Positions 24,201 to 37,449 of a DNA stretch of 64,000 nucleotides are shown one piece after another. Position numbers and translations under genes: made by a program. Origin of the DNA: Neckera pumila (taxonomy: Eukaryota > Streptophyta > Bryopsida > Hypnales > Neckeraceae). A model generated the notes under the pieces. That model saw only the letters and a list, made by a program, of their open reading frames with translations. It did no database searches and was not told the DNA's origin. The DNA is taken from the NCBI GenBank assembly GCA_963969595.1, contig OZ018408.1, positions 28,458,108 to 28,522,107 on the forward strand, read 5' to 3'. Numbering within the stretch: position 1 is the first letter of the stretch; each line of letters opens with the position of its first letter.

Positions 24201-26990
24201 GTAGAGACAACATTGGCTAGCTTTTTTCATAGCTCTTGCAATATTAACTACCACTTTGGATTCCTCTAAATTGGATGGTAGGAGTCACTCATGCAATGTT
24301 CCACTTATGCCTACTCTATTAAAGATATGTATAAGGTGTCAAATCTATCTAATGTAGTTTAAATAGAATCAGTACAAAATAGTGAAATTGGGTTGCTTTG
24401 ATAATTAGATTGCCTTACTCTAGAGAAGTTACTTTTTAACCAATGCTTGTCTAGCTTGGGGAGGTCACTACCCTTTATATTTTGTTACCATGTGCGTTAA
24501 CCATATATTTGTTCAAGGGCTACTTACCTAGTAATTGTGATTTTAAGGGACCCTTTTAATAGAAAAAAAGCTACTTGGTTTTAATTTTAGGCACCCTATA
24601 GGTAATTATAAATGAAAATCTAGCTTAATTCTTGGCATGCTATAGTACTTGTAAACTTAGGAATTTTTATTTTGTTTGATAATAAAGGATTTTAGGATGA
24701 ATGTTTGGCATGAAAACATCCTACTTACATTAAGAAATAAGGATCAAACTCAAAAGCAACATGAAACAATCAGTAATTGATTGACCATTTAATCCATAAC
24801 TTCTTAAAAATTTTGTTTTTTGAAGTGTTTTTTCTATTATTAAAAATAATGAGATGAAGTTGCACTTGACGTGATGCTTTGAAGAATTAAGTTAGCTATC
24901 TTTGTGTGCGGTTAGATTTACATATCATGCTATTGTGGATTTTAAAAAAATCCCAAAGCATAGGTGGTTGGGTGCTTGGACAAAAAAGTCAATAGGTTGG
25001 GAGGATTTGGTCAATGAAAAAGTAGTATATGAAAGGATAAGCCTAGATTGTAGCTAGTGTCTTGACCCTAACTTGAAATACACATTATTTATACAATTTT
25101 CACTCTTTTAATAAGTTCTTTTTTTTCCACATTATGTCTTTTGGACTTCCCTTTTGATCAATGGTTTCCTATTGTTGGAATTCTCTTCACATTTTATCTA
25201 ACTGACATTTTATATTACACTCACTAAAATATTTAATTTGAAGATGTTGGTGTGTCAAGGTTATTATCTTACATTTTATAGGCCCAAAAATTATGAAATT
25301 TGTTACTATAAACTTCCAACTTGTAAACACTCCAATCTAAGTTATAACAAGTTGCCAATTTTCTACAATGTTTTACATTACTTAAAGACAATTAAATAAG
25401 GAACTTTTAATAATATCTATGTCAACAATCAAATCTTGTTTTACATCACATCATATGTACTGTATTAACCCTCTAGTAGTCAAGCAAGCACATTGTGATC
25501 ACTTGTCACTATACTTTTATTTTTGAAAACTTGAACCAAAATTCTATTTAACTCAAAAGTAATTTTCGCTCATTAACTTCACAATAATTATGTGTGAGTC
25601 TATTACTTTTGATATAAATGGTTGCAACAAAGAGGAGATGATATCAAAAATTGATGAATCTCTTTACTTTTAGTTTTGAATTTTAACCAAAATTCTAATT
25701 AACTCTAAAGCACACATCCCTCCAAAATCTCATTTTTGAATGTGGATAATTTGGTTCAAATACACACTATAATCTTCCAATTCCACCATTGAATGATTTG
25801 GCAAAATACCCCCACTCCAATTGAGAATACAATTGTACAGTTAATTTCTACTTTAATCCATTTTATTTTGTTGGAATCAATCTTGATAGAAAAGTGTTTA
25901 AAATCTAATTCATATAGCTTCAATATCCAAAGCGCTAAACGGTTAATCTCTATTATTTCTCATTCCTCTCCATTACAGAGACCAGTGATTATATCCATTC
26001 AAAAATTAATTTTTTCTCTTCTCTGATTTTATTCACTACGAATTTATATCTAATTTTTTTTTAAATTGCAAGATTTTTCAGTACCCTACTTTACATATAA
26101 TGATGTTTCAAGAATTAAATCCACGCTAAAATAGATCCAAATCATTTATAAATTTTTCCTCCAATGAATAAAATGCACCCTATAGTTTAACTCACATGAT
26201 TTTCTACTTTTCGCAGAGTGACCTCCCTAAGTTGTCTAGATGAAAACGCATACGAACCTCTAATCCCCGGCCATGAATCAGAGGACTAATTCATGCCATA
26301 CACATAGTTCTTACTTTACTGCATCCTTCCAAAGTAACTGTACATATTGATATAGTGTAGAATGTCAAGATATCAATGTGGGGCAACCTAATTTCACTAT
26401 TCCATGTAAGTATCATTTTCAGAAGCTGATTCATTACTGCATTGACAGAAGGGAATTTTCACAGTCCACACTTAGTTGGTTTGGCACAAGTGGTACCCAA
26501 ATGGCCTTGATGTGCTTGACACAAACAAGTAGCACTAGGATATTTACCCATGTATAAGCTAACAACTAAGTAAAAACAAGCAAACTACAACACAATGCTC
26601 AATATGTTCTTACCCTTTTAATTTTGTTCCTGGAAACAAATGGAAGAACCATTGCATTCAAGAAAAACCACAATACAAACATTACAACATTGAAGCCACA
26701 AATTGCTTGACACTGAGGAGTAAGAGCAAAACCAATTCTGCTAAGATAATAAGCACTAGAACCAAGTTGTGCTTAACACAAATAAAAAGAGTTCAAAACT
26801 AAATAAAGAGTTGCAAAGGTGGGGACTTCACAGTCCACATGACCTGCAAGCCATTGCTACAACTGAAGCTGGAATACAAGAATGGAGCCACATGCAGCAC
26901 AGTAATTGAGACTAATCCTAAACACTGCAATTCAACTAACATTTAAACCCCTACTGGATCTAGAGCTTCTTAAACTACCTTACTTGAATC
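21286..26990. other. AT-rich filler, no recognisable gene
   Basis: Very AT-rich, with (AT)n-like runs near 21310-21430. A block at 22075-22165 (ACACCTATATAATTATTTTCAATGTTTTAGGGATAAAG region) is repeated near 28.8 kb and, inverted, near 29.9 kb. A possible element start, TTAACCACTAAATGCCC, lies at 22527. Short open stretches such as 22123-22314 and 25793-26026 have no recognisable domain. Confidence 0.4.
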
Positions 26991-27113
26991 CACTAGTGAC
27001 TAGTTCCAATCTGCTGTTGATTGCTTGGTCCAATCCATTGCTTACTACTTGCTGATGCGCTGTGTGAGGCCCCCTTCAATTCCTGTTGTCCCTCCTCACA
27101 TGAATTGTGTATA

Positions 27114-27228
27114 GGGCAATGCCCTTCGTCGTCGGGGATTGCGGGAAAAAAAGTGCTGTCCTCGTCGGGCTCCGTCCTCCTCGTTAGCACTTTTTTTCCC
27201 ACAGTCCCCAACGACAAAGGTGTTGCCC
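27114..27228. repeat. 115-base hairpin MITE
   Basis: The left arm begins GGGCAATGCCCTTCGTCGTC and the right arm is its inverted partner, ending GACAAAGGTGTTGCCC. Inner parts pair as GGGAAAAAAAGTGCT with AGCACTTTTTTTCCC. The arms are about 43 bases, separated by a loop of about 29 bases. It is markedly GC-richer than its surroundings. No clear target duplication beyond possible TA. Confidence 0.65.
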
Positions 27229-30202
27229 GACATAAATCACGAGCAAGAAAGGATGAGAAATTCAGGATGAGAGTTGGAACCGGATGAAAAAAACGTAATG
27301 CTCAATTACGCAATTTTATCCAAGTAATCGTGGATTGCAGTCGAGAACCACTCCGCAAAATGAACGGGAGGAATCTTGGGAGTGATTTACGTACAACAAC
27401 AGAGCACACAAGCTCCTCATGCTTGTGGTGGTCATTGTCTTGCCAACAATAACCATCTGACGGCCAATCCTCCCAGCCAAATACGATCTCATGGATCATG
27501 TCTGCGTGCTTGAAAAATAATCTGAGTGCTTGTTTCAATCTGCTTGAACTCTCTATTTGCTACTTTGGTCCAACGCATCGCTGGACCTTCCCCATGGTCC
27601 AAAAGAGACCTCACTCTTCATCTTGTTCAAAGTAATGCACCTTCCCCTTAGATAAGTCCAGTCCACGAAGTCATCAACAGCTTCCAAGTACTTGCGTAGG
27701 CTAGATTTGAGCTAGATGGTGGAAGAGTAGCCATTCCTACCTTAGCCTCACTCCAAAACCCAACAACTAATCCAACAAGCTTGCAATTACCACCCTTGGA
27801 GAAGGGAAACACTAACCTTGCCAACAAGCTCATACAAGTAGTGAAAACCAAAACATGGAAGCACTAACAGAATGGAGAACTTACAATGTGAGTAAGGAAC
27901 TTGTCACCCACCAACTTAATAGACTTCTATAGGCAACCTGAGGAAATATCCACATCACCAGTAAGTGAAGGAATGACCCATATATTATCCTATATCCTTG
28001 AACAAAACATTACAAACTTTAGAAATTCAAAATACTACTTAATCACACTTTGAAACAATTCCATTATCTTCAAAATGCTAATTGAATCACCTTATTCAAA
28101 ATGGTACTTGATCACACCATACATACAAGCCATACTTCTTGATCATATGCTTGATTACTACTTGATCACACCATTCAAAATGCTACTTAATCTTATGTTT
28201 TCTATAAATTCTAAAAGGAAAATTTCAAAGTTTGATTCCTATTAAATTTATTTACAAGCAAAATATTATAATATTTAAAAAAAAAAATTTGAATTGGATT
28301 TCAATTGCATTTCTCTTTATAAGGTGATTTTTTGAAATCTTTATGTTTTGGAAATCTATGACTTCATTTTTGCAAATCTAGTTTGAATCAAAGCCCATGC
28401 AAACTTAGCTAGATTAGTAGTTGAGATACTACAAGTGCATTTGTATTTAAGAAAATATATAAATGTAATTATAGAATACAAAATTCAACCAAATTTTAGA
28501 AATGATAACAACTTAACAAAGTGTCTTCACAAATTAGGATGACTTTTAGCCAAGTAGTATTGAAAGAAAAAAAATGAATTTTAATGTGTTTATCATCCCT
28601 AAATTCAATTATTGAATTCTTAACTACAATGTAAATATATAAATATTGCAATTTATTGCATGCATAACATAAAAGAGATGCAAAGCATTGTACAAGTAAA
28701 AAGGGTTTAGACCACGTTAAGCATTCATTATAAATACTCTATATAGCTGCACCTATATAGCTATTTTCAATCATGTTTTAGGAAAAAAGAGCATACAAGA
28801 TTTATGTACATTATTGCACCTATATAGTTATTTTCAATGTTTTAGAGATAAAGATTGTCAATTAAAGAAATTACCCTTTATACTAGATCAAATTTTCTCC
28901 AATACAATATGTGATTTTTCAAGTGATTCTCTAAGGCCCACATGTCTTGTTCTAAACTAGAATCAAATTTGTTTGTAAAACCAAATTTCTTATATAAATA
29001 ATTTTCTTTTAGGATTTTTGGTGACTGGATTGAGAAGTGTTTTTGAAATTTTTAGAATAATTTTGATTAAATTTTATTTTATAGACCCAATTAATAAAAG
29101 TCATAGAGTTTATTATGCTTGAGGTGGAACTTAATTAAGCCACAAGTTTTATACATTATTAAGATGTGAATTTCAAAATAGTATTACACTTGATTGCCTC
29201 ATTCAAATTGTAAATTCAAAACAAAGTTATGATTTTGTTGTAGTTTAAAGAAGAGTCAAAGTTACAATACTCATAAAATTTAGATGTAAGTGTATTAAAA
29301 AAATGTGTTATAGTTCTAAATCTTGTAAGCATTTAGTTTGTGTTTGAGAGTTCATCTTTCATTGCAACATTCTACTAATGTCTTATTCTACTAAATTTGT
29401 CACCGACTTCTTAGAAAATCATGTTCTTTTTAGATTGTGATCTTCTATTTAATATTTGATGTTCATGAGCTGCTCTCTAAGCTTGGCATGGATTGTGTCT
29501 TTCATTGGAGATGGATTTTTTGTACATTTTGTATGCATCTGAACAACTGTCTTATCTTTTGAAATGGAGTATGGCAAGTTGAAGGAGTCTTTATAGGGAT
29601 AGAAAATGAGCTTCAAGGTTTATACAAAAAGCATAAGGTACAATAATTTCACTTTCAATTATTGAGCTATGTCTCAATTGAGGTATCTTTCAACATATCT
29701 TGTGAAGTAGTTATTTTCTTTGAGTTGTTGAATGCAGGCCTTGGACATAATCTATTAAAAAAACATGTTGATGCTCATGGATTCCTTCTAAGAACAATTG
29801 GTTTATTGCTAAATGATGGAATAGAATACATGAAGATTTGAATGCAATAAGCTTCAATTGCTTAGTCTTAAATTTTGTTTCATTAAATATTTTTTATCTT
29901 GAAAACATTGAAAATAACTACAATAGGTGCAACAATGTAGACTATCTTTAGACTATTTGTAATGAATGCTTAATGATTAAATCCATTTGACTTACAAGAT
30001 ACATTGCATCTCTTCTACCTTATACATGCTATTGATTATAATATTTAAACACACATATTAAGTCTTTATGTCTAATTGCATTCTTACATATATATTCAAC
30101 TATTTTTAAAGATTTTGCTAGGTAGTCATTACACTAGATGACTAGATCATTTCATGCAATACTACATATAAATAGGTCCACTTTAGGTCCAAAAATAATT
30201 CT
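27229..30202. other. filler with an inverted dispersed repeat; no recognisable gene
   Basis: 27.3-27.9 kb is GC-balanced, with open stretches on the minus strand (27302-27538 and 27648-27851) that I cannot assign. 28640-28870 and 29880-30040 are inverted copies of one another, containing AAGCATTCATTA, TTGCACCTAT and TTATTTTCAATGTTTT blocks. The forward copy is also echoed at 22.1 kb. No gene is supported. Confidence 0.4.
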
Positions 30203-30206
30203 TTAA

Positions 30207-30828
30207 TCCCTAAAGGCCCATTGTCCCTTACGTGGACAAATAGGATTTTGGGCAGGTACCTATGGTAACCTTAAAGCACCAAGTATTTGTTAAATGTACA
30301 CAAAAAATATTGGATAGGTTCCTACTAAGTTTGTTTTGGTCAAATGTTTATGAAATTTTGACACAAGATGTAAGCATGTACTTCCTTAGTGATAACCTAT
30401 TTTTTTTTCCAATTGGGTGTCCAGATCAAAAATTATGCTTCCTTGAACTTTTTGGGGAGCTCTAGGTAGTTTGTATAAAATTCTTCTTGTAACCTTGAAA
30501 TGTAGAAGATATCTAACTTAGATGATACAAGATGCAAATGTTAAAGAAAATAACCACATATAATTTTATAATCTCACTCTAGGAGGAAAAAAAGTTTGTG
30601 GATAAGGTTTTACAAAAAAAAACTTTTCCAATAACTCCAAACATTATAATCTTTCAATCCATTCGGTCAAAGTTTTTGAATTTTTTCCCAAAATCTTTGG
30701 CAAAAAAGTGTACTACACATTTGTATGGTTGGATATGGAAAAATAAAAAATTGCATTCTTTTCTTTCTGCCTTAAAAAGTGATAATTTTTACAATGTTTG
30801 CTCAAAATCTGCCTCAGTGTTTTAGGAG
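30207..30828. mobile_element. TTAA-flanked piggyBac-like MITE, copy A
   Basis: Flanked by TTAA at 30203-30206 and 30829-30832. Outer ends are TCCCTAAAGGCCC at the left and, inverted, CTCCTAAAACACTG at the right. The left subterminal part shares GGACAAATAGGATTTTGGGCAGGTAC-type sequence (core GGCAGGTACC) with copies B, D and E. AT-rich interior, no transposase. Confidence 0.7.
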
Positions 30829-30957
30829 TTAATGGTGGCCAAATTTCAATTTTGAAAAGAAGCTCAAGATCCTGAATTAATGAATGCACTGTTGTATATA
30901 ATCTTTAAGAGCAGAGTGGGTCAAAATGGCTATGGAACATAACTTCAGTACCAGTTA

Positions 30958-31466
30958 GACCATCTGCAATGCAGTCACGGTACATGGCCCAGTATCGGTA
31001 TAGCTAACTTTTGAATGCTAAACAATTAGAATTTGAAAATTGTCTTATTGGAGGCGCAACGGAAAGAACATGGAGAAGGAACAAAAAAATTTCAAACTAG
31101 ACATTGGACAAGTACTTCAAAAGCAAGGTACAAATCTGAAATTATAGAGGTCTTAACAAATCATGGTTACCAAAGCAACATTTGGCCATTGACCCTCTAA
31201 ATGTGGAGGGTCAATGGCCAAATGTGGAGGGTCAATGGCCAAATGTTGCTTTGGTAACCGTGATTTGTTAAGACCTCTATAATTTCAGATTTGTACCTCG
31301 CTTTTGAAGTACTTGTTCAATGTCTAGTTTGAATTTTTTTTGATCCTTCTCCAAGTTCTTTCTGATGCGCTTCTAATAAGACAATTTTCAAATTCTAATT
31401 GTTTAGCATTCAAAAGTTAGCTATACCGATACTGGGCCATGTACCGTGACTGCATTGCAGATGGTC
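30958..31466. mobile_element. 509-base Tourist-like hairpin MITE
   Basis: Flanked on both sides by TTA (30955-30957 and 31467-31469). The TIR GACCATCTGCAATGCAG continues as near-perfect arms of about 240 bases (ACGGTACATGGCCC, TTTTGAATGCTAAACAATT and so on) to the centre. The central loop holds GGGTCAATGGCCAAATGTGGA repeats. The TTA target duplication and TIR fit the PIF/Harbinger superfamily. No coding capacity. A transcript would be an almost fully paired hairpin RNA. Confidence 0.8.
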
Positions 31467-31469
31467 TTA

Positions 31470-33553
31470 GTGTATCTTGATCAATCTTGTTTTGCAACAA
31501 AACCCTGGAAGTTGGATCTTGTTCAATCTTATTCCATGACAATTGATGAAGGGTTATAGAAGCAATTGGTAGTTATGAGGAATTATTTATATTTGGATCA
31601 TTTAATGCATTGCCATCACCTCTAGAAATTGACCGTCCTTTGAGAAAATGATGTGGACACCAATTATAGCCAAATTGCAACCACCAAATTGAATAGGAAG
31701 CCAATTCGTAATGAACATCCTAAAAAATTATGTATTACAATGTAATGCTAAAAATGATGGTTACAATAGCCAAATAGTCTTTTGTAAATCCTAAATGCTA
31801 CCAAAGTTTTGTCAAAGAGCCTTTTTTCACCCTCAATATGCATTTAGGATTTAGTAACTTCAAGTGCAGCTAATAGAGTGAGGCTCCTGTAAGCTTGATT
31901 CTATACTTTACAATCTAATTTGTACAAGAACTATATAATCTAAATAAATCAAATTGGTCACTTCTCTTTGGAATTAACTTTTAAAAAATCAGAATTTCTA
32001 GTTTTTGAAAAACATTAGCAATCTACTTCTAGTGTTTAAACATTTTGAAGTCATAAAGTTAGGGGCACTTTACACTATGGTCATCCAAGTCCAGAGGCCA
32101 TGGAAGTGAATGGCCAAAGTTTTGGTGAGAGTCCAAAGAAATGGGCAATAAATGATAGGAATTAAAGCCTTTGGCTGGTCATAGTGTGAAGCCTCCAAAG
32201 GCCAAGCCCAAAGTCCAACCCAATACCATTTGTTCAGCTTCTATCCTTCTCTTTCTACATTAATCCATCCAATTTTTGAAATTTTCTATGAAGTCTCACT
32301 CATGTGTCAAATTTTTCAAGAAAAAACTAAAAAGACTTGATAGAAGAGTCAAAAATAGCCTTGTACAAATAATCACAACACATACTTGCATCAACAAACA
32401 AGGAATATGAAGGGTATAAATGGCATTGTAATGGTGGAGACTAGGTTTCAAACCCCAATGGCAACAAATAACATCAAACATCAAACATTAAAAGGAAAGA
32501 GTACCTAGCTAGGGCAAAAAAACCCTTCTAATCTAATCTACAACTAAGGTCTTCTCAATATCTGTCATTTTCTAGAAAAAAATTCACAGACTCTCGACCA
32601 TAATTTGAGTCAGCCAAAAATGGAGAGACAAACTATGGTTGAGAGTCCCTCTCCATTGTTGAAATTTTTCTACCATGAAGGCAGTTTGGAGGGCAATTTC
32701 ATGTAATCAAAGTTTGAAAATGATATGCATATTCAAAAGTTATTCACAAAATGAATTTTTGTTTCAGGGCGCCGCCTTGAAAGTTTCCAATGTTCTGAAT
32801 TCCCACCATTATAACTCCATTGACCTTGTAGAAGAATGTAGTTAACTAAACATCTATCAAACTTTGTCTTCGAGTTTCCAATGTTTTGAATTTCCGCCAT
32901 TATAACTCCATTGACCTTGTAGAAGAGTGTAGTTAACTAAACATCTATCAAACTTTGTCTCCACTTACACTGCGGCTTTGTTTGGGTGCAGTGCATGGAC
33001 ACACTCTCACTTCCTTCAAGTTCGACAACAAATAATGCACCAGATCAATCTCTCAGCGACGTGACTATTGTGTTACTCCATATCATATCTTCCACGTACT
33101 TGAAATTCTGACGAGGCACCTTGGCTGACTATTGACCTTATAGATTCCTTGACGGCCTTTTGGGGTTGATTTTTTCCCTAGATGCACATTTTTATACATC
33201 CATTTAGCCCAAATGTGGATTGAAATTTTTTCTAATGTCTACTTTGTCCAAGATTGTAGGCTAAAATGTTGGATGGATGGATCAATAGATTGAGGGAAGC
33301 AATTGCTAGAAAGGCCATAATGGCTATGCTTACTTGAATTCCTAAAGGACCAAGATGTGCAATTTCTAAACTTGTTTGAATGGGAAATTTGTGGACTTGT
33401 TTTTCGTCAATTCAATTAAATCTTTCACCAATACATATAATACTCTTCACTAGTTCTGGTAACATCAATTATGGCTTTACTTGCATTATTTTTTTCACAA
33501 GATGATCAATTGAGTTGGCCTTATTCAAACTTGAAGTCCTTCCTCCTTTAGGG
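31470..33553. other. filler; 91-base tandem duplication at 32.8 kb
   Basis: At 32783-32963 a 91-base unit (starting GTTTCCAATGTT, containing CTCCATTGACCTTGTAGAAG) is repeated twice in tandem with about five differences. A related pair of blocks (GGTCATAGTGTGAAG near 32.18 kb and, similarly, GACCATAGTGTTAAG near 42.24 kb) suggests another dispersed family. No gene. Confidence 0.45.
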
Positions 33554-33557
33554 TTAA

Positions 33558-34198
33558 CCCCTCGATGCCCATGACACCATATTTGGGTGCTGGGTACATT
33601 TTGAAGTTAAAAATAATCTAATTAAAAAGCTATTCAGTTTTGGAAGTTGACTACCTTTTAAAATTCATTTTAAGCATCAAAAAATCTGATTTTGAAAAAA
33701 ATTATTCAAGTTTTTTCAATTGAAGATTTTGTGCATGGTTGTTCATTCCAAATCTTGATTTTTTAGTATTAGAGGCTCTTAGAGATGAGCCTCAAATGTA
33801 CTAGATCATGAGGAGGAAATCACATTAAAAATTCATTTAAGAAAATCATGGAGTAGATTTTGAAAAGCCATGAGTCAATTATGGTTATTCATATTGTGTT
33901 GTGTGGCCTCATTATTTTTTCATGACTTCAATTTTAGGTTTGACATATAAAAAGTGGATTGAAAAAAATTCAAATCAATTTCATAGGATTAGCACCTTCT
34001 CAATCCAATATTATAATCTTTCAATGTATAAGTGATATTACTTTGTTTCCTTTTTTTGTAGGATGCATAACATGTCTAGATTGAAGTTGTACAATTAAAA
34101 TTTAGAAACTAATGATAATATTATAAAAACATGGATTTTTTTGTTTAGTTTTGAGCAAACTCCAAGAAGTTCAAAAAGTAGCCTTTAGCATCTAGGGG
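33558..34198. mobile_element. TTAA-flanked piggyBac-like MITE, copy H
   Basis: TTAA at 33554-33557 and 34199-34202. Ends are CCCCTCGATGCCCATG and, inverted, CCCCTAGATGCTAAAGG. The 641-base AT-rich interior is without a gene. Confidence 0.7.
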
Positions 34199-34549
34199 TT
34201 AAAGATGAAGAGCCAATGTTGGAAGCTTCGTTCTACAAGTCATCTTGTAGATGTTGAAGTCTAATGTAATTTCTCTCCTTATTCGACGTCATTTAACTTA
34301 CTAATCCATTCAAGGCAAGGAACTTTTTGAGGATTGGTAGCCTTAGAAAACTAATTTTATGTCAGCATAACATTGTTTACCAATGAGATAGGGGTCCTAC
34401 ATGCATCTTTGAAAAAGGGCCTCCAACAGTGAACAAAATTGTCTTCTATCCTCAACCATCTCTAATCCTTGAATCAATTGATAAATCTTCTCATGAAACT
34501 AATAAAGTATAATACCTTTCTAGCACAGGGTGGACCATTGTCTGGTTAT

Positions 34550-35419
34550 CCCCTAAAGGACAGTTGTTTCTTTGGGGGACAAATGAGAATTTTGAGTAGG
34601 TACTTACGGGCTAAATTTTTTTTGTCCCGATTTTTTAAAATCTTTTTTGAAGATAGAAAAGTTGATTAGCTTTGTGGGAATATAATTTTTTTTTCAATTG
34701 GTGCCCGAAATAAAATTTATGTCTAAACAAGCTCAAAATAGGGGAGAGGCGGCAACAAAAAAAATTTGCAAAAATTTGAATTTAGTTTTAGTTTTTTAAT
34801 CCCCATAGGTTATATTTTTGTCTATTTGAAAAGCTTTGATTCATTCCATTTGGATTTGTTATGAGAAAGTTATGGGCAATCTTATTTTTCAAACACTTAA
34901 AGCATCTTTTTGAAAAAAATAACTTGTAGGATTCCTTTTGAATGCAATTTTTACAATTTTTCAAAAAAAAAAGTTTGTATGTGGAATAGTGCATTTTAAT
35001 TCCATATAAGAGATATTGATATTTTAGATTTTCCTTCTATCTCGTACCTTCTTATATTTAACAATTTTTTGGATAATAAAATTAAGTTTTTTGAATTTTT
35101 TTTTGCTAGACTCTCAACTCAATTTTCTACTATAAATATTTATAGCTCAAAATTCTATAGTGCAAAAATTTAAAGTTAAAAAATCTAGTTCCACAATATG
35201 TTGAAGAACTTGTCTTTTTCACTTTAAACGCAGATATCTTGCAATCTGTGCAGTCAAAAATTTTGAAATTTTTTCTACACATACATTCTCATACTATTTA
35301 GGTGTAAAATCCTATGGTAAAATGTGCAAAAAAACAATTTTCAAGTTTTTTTACTCTTTGCTATAGAAATGACAGTTTTTAGTATTCTTTTGCAGAAAAA
35401 AGGCTTGTCCCTTCAGGGG
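34550..35419. mobile_element. TTAA-type MITE, copy B (degenerate flanks)
   Basis: Ends are CCCCTAAAGGACAGTTG and, inverted, CCCCTGAAGGGAC. The flanks have decayed to TTAT and TCAT. Interior shared with D and E: TTTGAAGATAGAAAA near the left, AACTTTCTCATAACAAATCC-type sequence on one strand, and a TGCTATAGAAATGACAG block near the right. About 870 bases. Confidence 0.65.
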
Positions 35420-35464
35420 TCATACAATAATATATGCCTATAAAGTCTTCAATCCACTTGTTAA

Positions 35465-36007
35465 CCCCTAAGTGCTCAAGCGACCATTTTATGGTAGCTG
35501 CCCAACTTAGGGCAAAATTTTTGGGCAAAAAAAAAAAATGATATATGTTTTTTGTTTTTTTGTTTTTTTGCAAAAGATTGGGTTTTCTATCAATATTTAT
35601 ACTCAAAACTCAGATCACTACGTTCAAACAAAAACTATAAGAGAAATAGCACAAAGTGTTTAGATTTGCCTAGTGTTGAAAAACTTATTATTTCAGGAAG
35701 GTATTAGTATTTTCATTACTGGATCTCATGTATTTTTTCACAAATTAATAGAAACCACAGTTTTGATCAATCCAAAAAATATTCAAATGCTAATAATAGA
35801 AATTATATTTTTGGTGAATTTTTGAAGTTATATCTTCAAAATTCATTTAAAAAAGCTCTAAGAATAATTTTACAATTTTGACCATACGGATGCTTTCTAA
35901 TTTTCAAGCTTCACATTATCTTCTTTGATGCAAACTTCAAAAAAAATTTAGAACTTATATTTTATAACAAATTTTTAGTCTGTCCAAATCCCTTGGGCTT
36001 TTAGGGG
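35465..36007. mobile_element. TTAA-flanked piggyBac-like MITE, copy C
   Basis: TTAA at 35461-35464 and 36008-36011. Ends are CCCCTAAGTGCTCAAG and, inverted, CCCCTAAAAGCCCAAG. 543 bases, with no coding region. It lies 45 bases from copy B. Confidence 0.7.
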
Positions 36008-36011
36008 TTAA

Positions 36012-37449
36012 GGGCAACCCCACGCCTTGGCTCACTGTAAAGGGGCGCCAAATGGACAAAAACTCATTGTTTGGCATGCAGCCATATTAAATGAAGAGTC
36101 ATGGCCCCACGGGAAGACTCGCCAAGTAGTCAAAAGGTGCTCCAAACTTCCTGTTTTATTATTTTAGAAAGAATCTCTTCAACTTTTGAGGAGAACCTTT
36201 CAAAAGGTGAGACTCAAAACATTATTTAATAGCTTGGCGAGCCGCGTTCAAGAGTCTTCATTTGCCTGTGCCTTCTTTATATTTGGCCGTGGCCGGGCAT
36301 GTTTTTCCACTTGGCGTGTGTGCCGTGGGACAATTCCCAAGCCATGGCCTGCGCATTGCCCGTGTTGAGTGCCTTGGGCGAGTTGCTATGGGGTTGCTCT
36401 AAGAGCACTGCCACTATGGCACGGGCTCTATGGCACGGTCAACTGCTTCAAAAGGCCACACAAAAAAGAATTGTTCCGGGAATGTGACTTGATCCCCACT
36501 GTGGAACTGTGGAACGATAGCTGGGCTCAAGAAACAAGGACATTCCTTTAAAAAAGGAGAGATTCCCTTGGATTCACACCAAAATCAAGTCAACACTTGA
36601 CTGTTCAACACATGCTTTCATTGCTTTGTTCATAAATAGGCAAAGATCTTGCACTTTGTGGCTCAGCATGCGGGGTGGGGGATAATTTTCACTCCGGGCC
36701 CGGAGTCCTCCCGTGCCGGGGCATGATTCCGGGCCACAGTGCAAATGCTCAAATTCCGTGGATTGATAAGACTTCTTATTTTGCAAGGAACCTCGGCGTT
36801 GAAAGCGACTCTAGCTGGTTTGAGGGTCGTCACTCGTCACGCGTCTAACCTTGCGTTTCACAGAAACGCAAGCACATGTCGGGCATTTTTCTCCAGTGCA
36901 AATTCAGTCTAGCTTGTCGGCCATCGAGAGCTGAAAGTCAGGCACACGAGGCCGAAAGAATTTCAGTTGACCAAGATGCCGACTGCTTTCCACTCATAAA
37001 ACGGAACACAATCCTGCGAAGTTGGACAAATTTGAGACCAACTCTATTCAATTGCATCCGTTTCCTGAGATTTCTACTGCACTGTACCTGTGGCAAAAGT
37101 GCTTGACAAAGTTTTCTTTTCTTTTCTTCCACAAATGAAAAGATTTTCCTTGCAAAGTAGGGGAACAACCAAGCCCAAACCAGAAGTCTTCGTGCTGCAC
37201 AAAGTTCAGCCGACGAGTTTTCGAAGTACGTCACAAAAATTCACCAGATGGAATTCTCACGCAAAAACGCGGAAGTAGTTTGAAGCAATTTATGCAGTGC
37301 ATTCATTCTCACATAAATTCAGCAGCAGCTATTGTGATTCATATTCAGAGAATTTGTAGTATCCTTTGAATGCTCGTTTGTTTTTTCTCCAACAATCTGA
37401 GCTGCTGAACTGCTATCTGAGTAGTGAATTTTTCCTTCACGGGTTCGAC
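36012..37449. other. GC-balanced spacer upstream of the SDR gene
   Basis: No gene recognised. Open stretches at 36186-36551 and 36876-37278 overlap one another in several frames and show no domain. A short hairpin, CTTGCGTTTCACAGAAACGCAAG, sits at about 36851 (12-base arms shortened here as CTTGCGTTT and its complement). The region may contain the SDR promoter; no element is certain. Confidence 0.35.
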
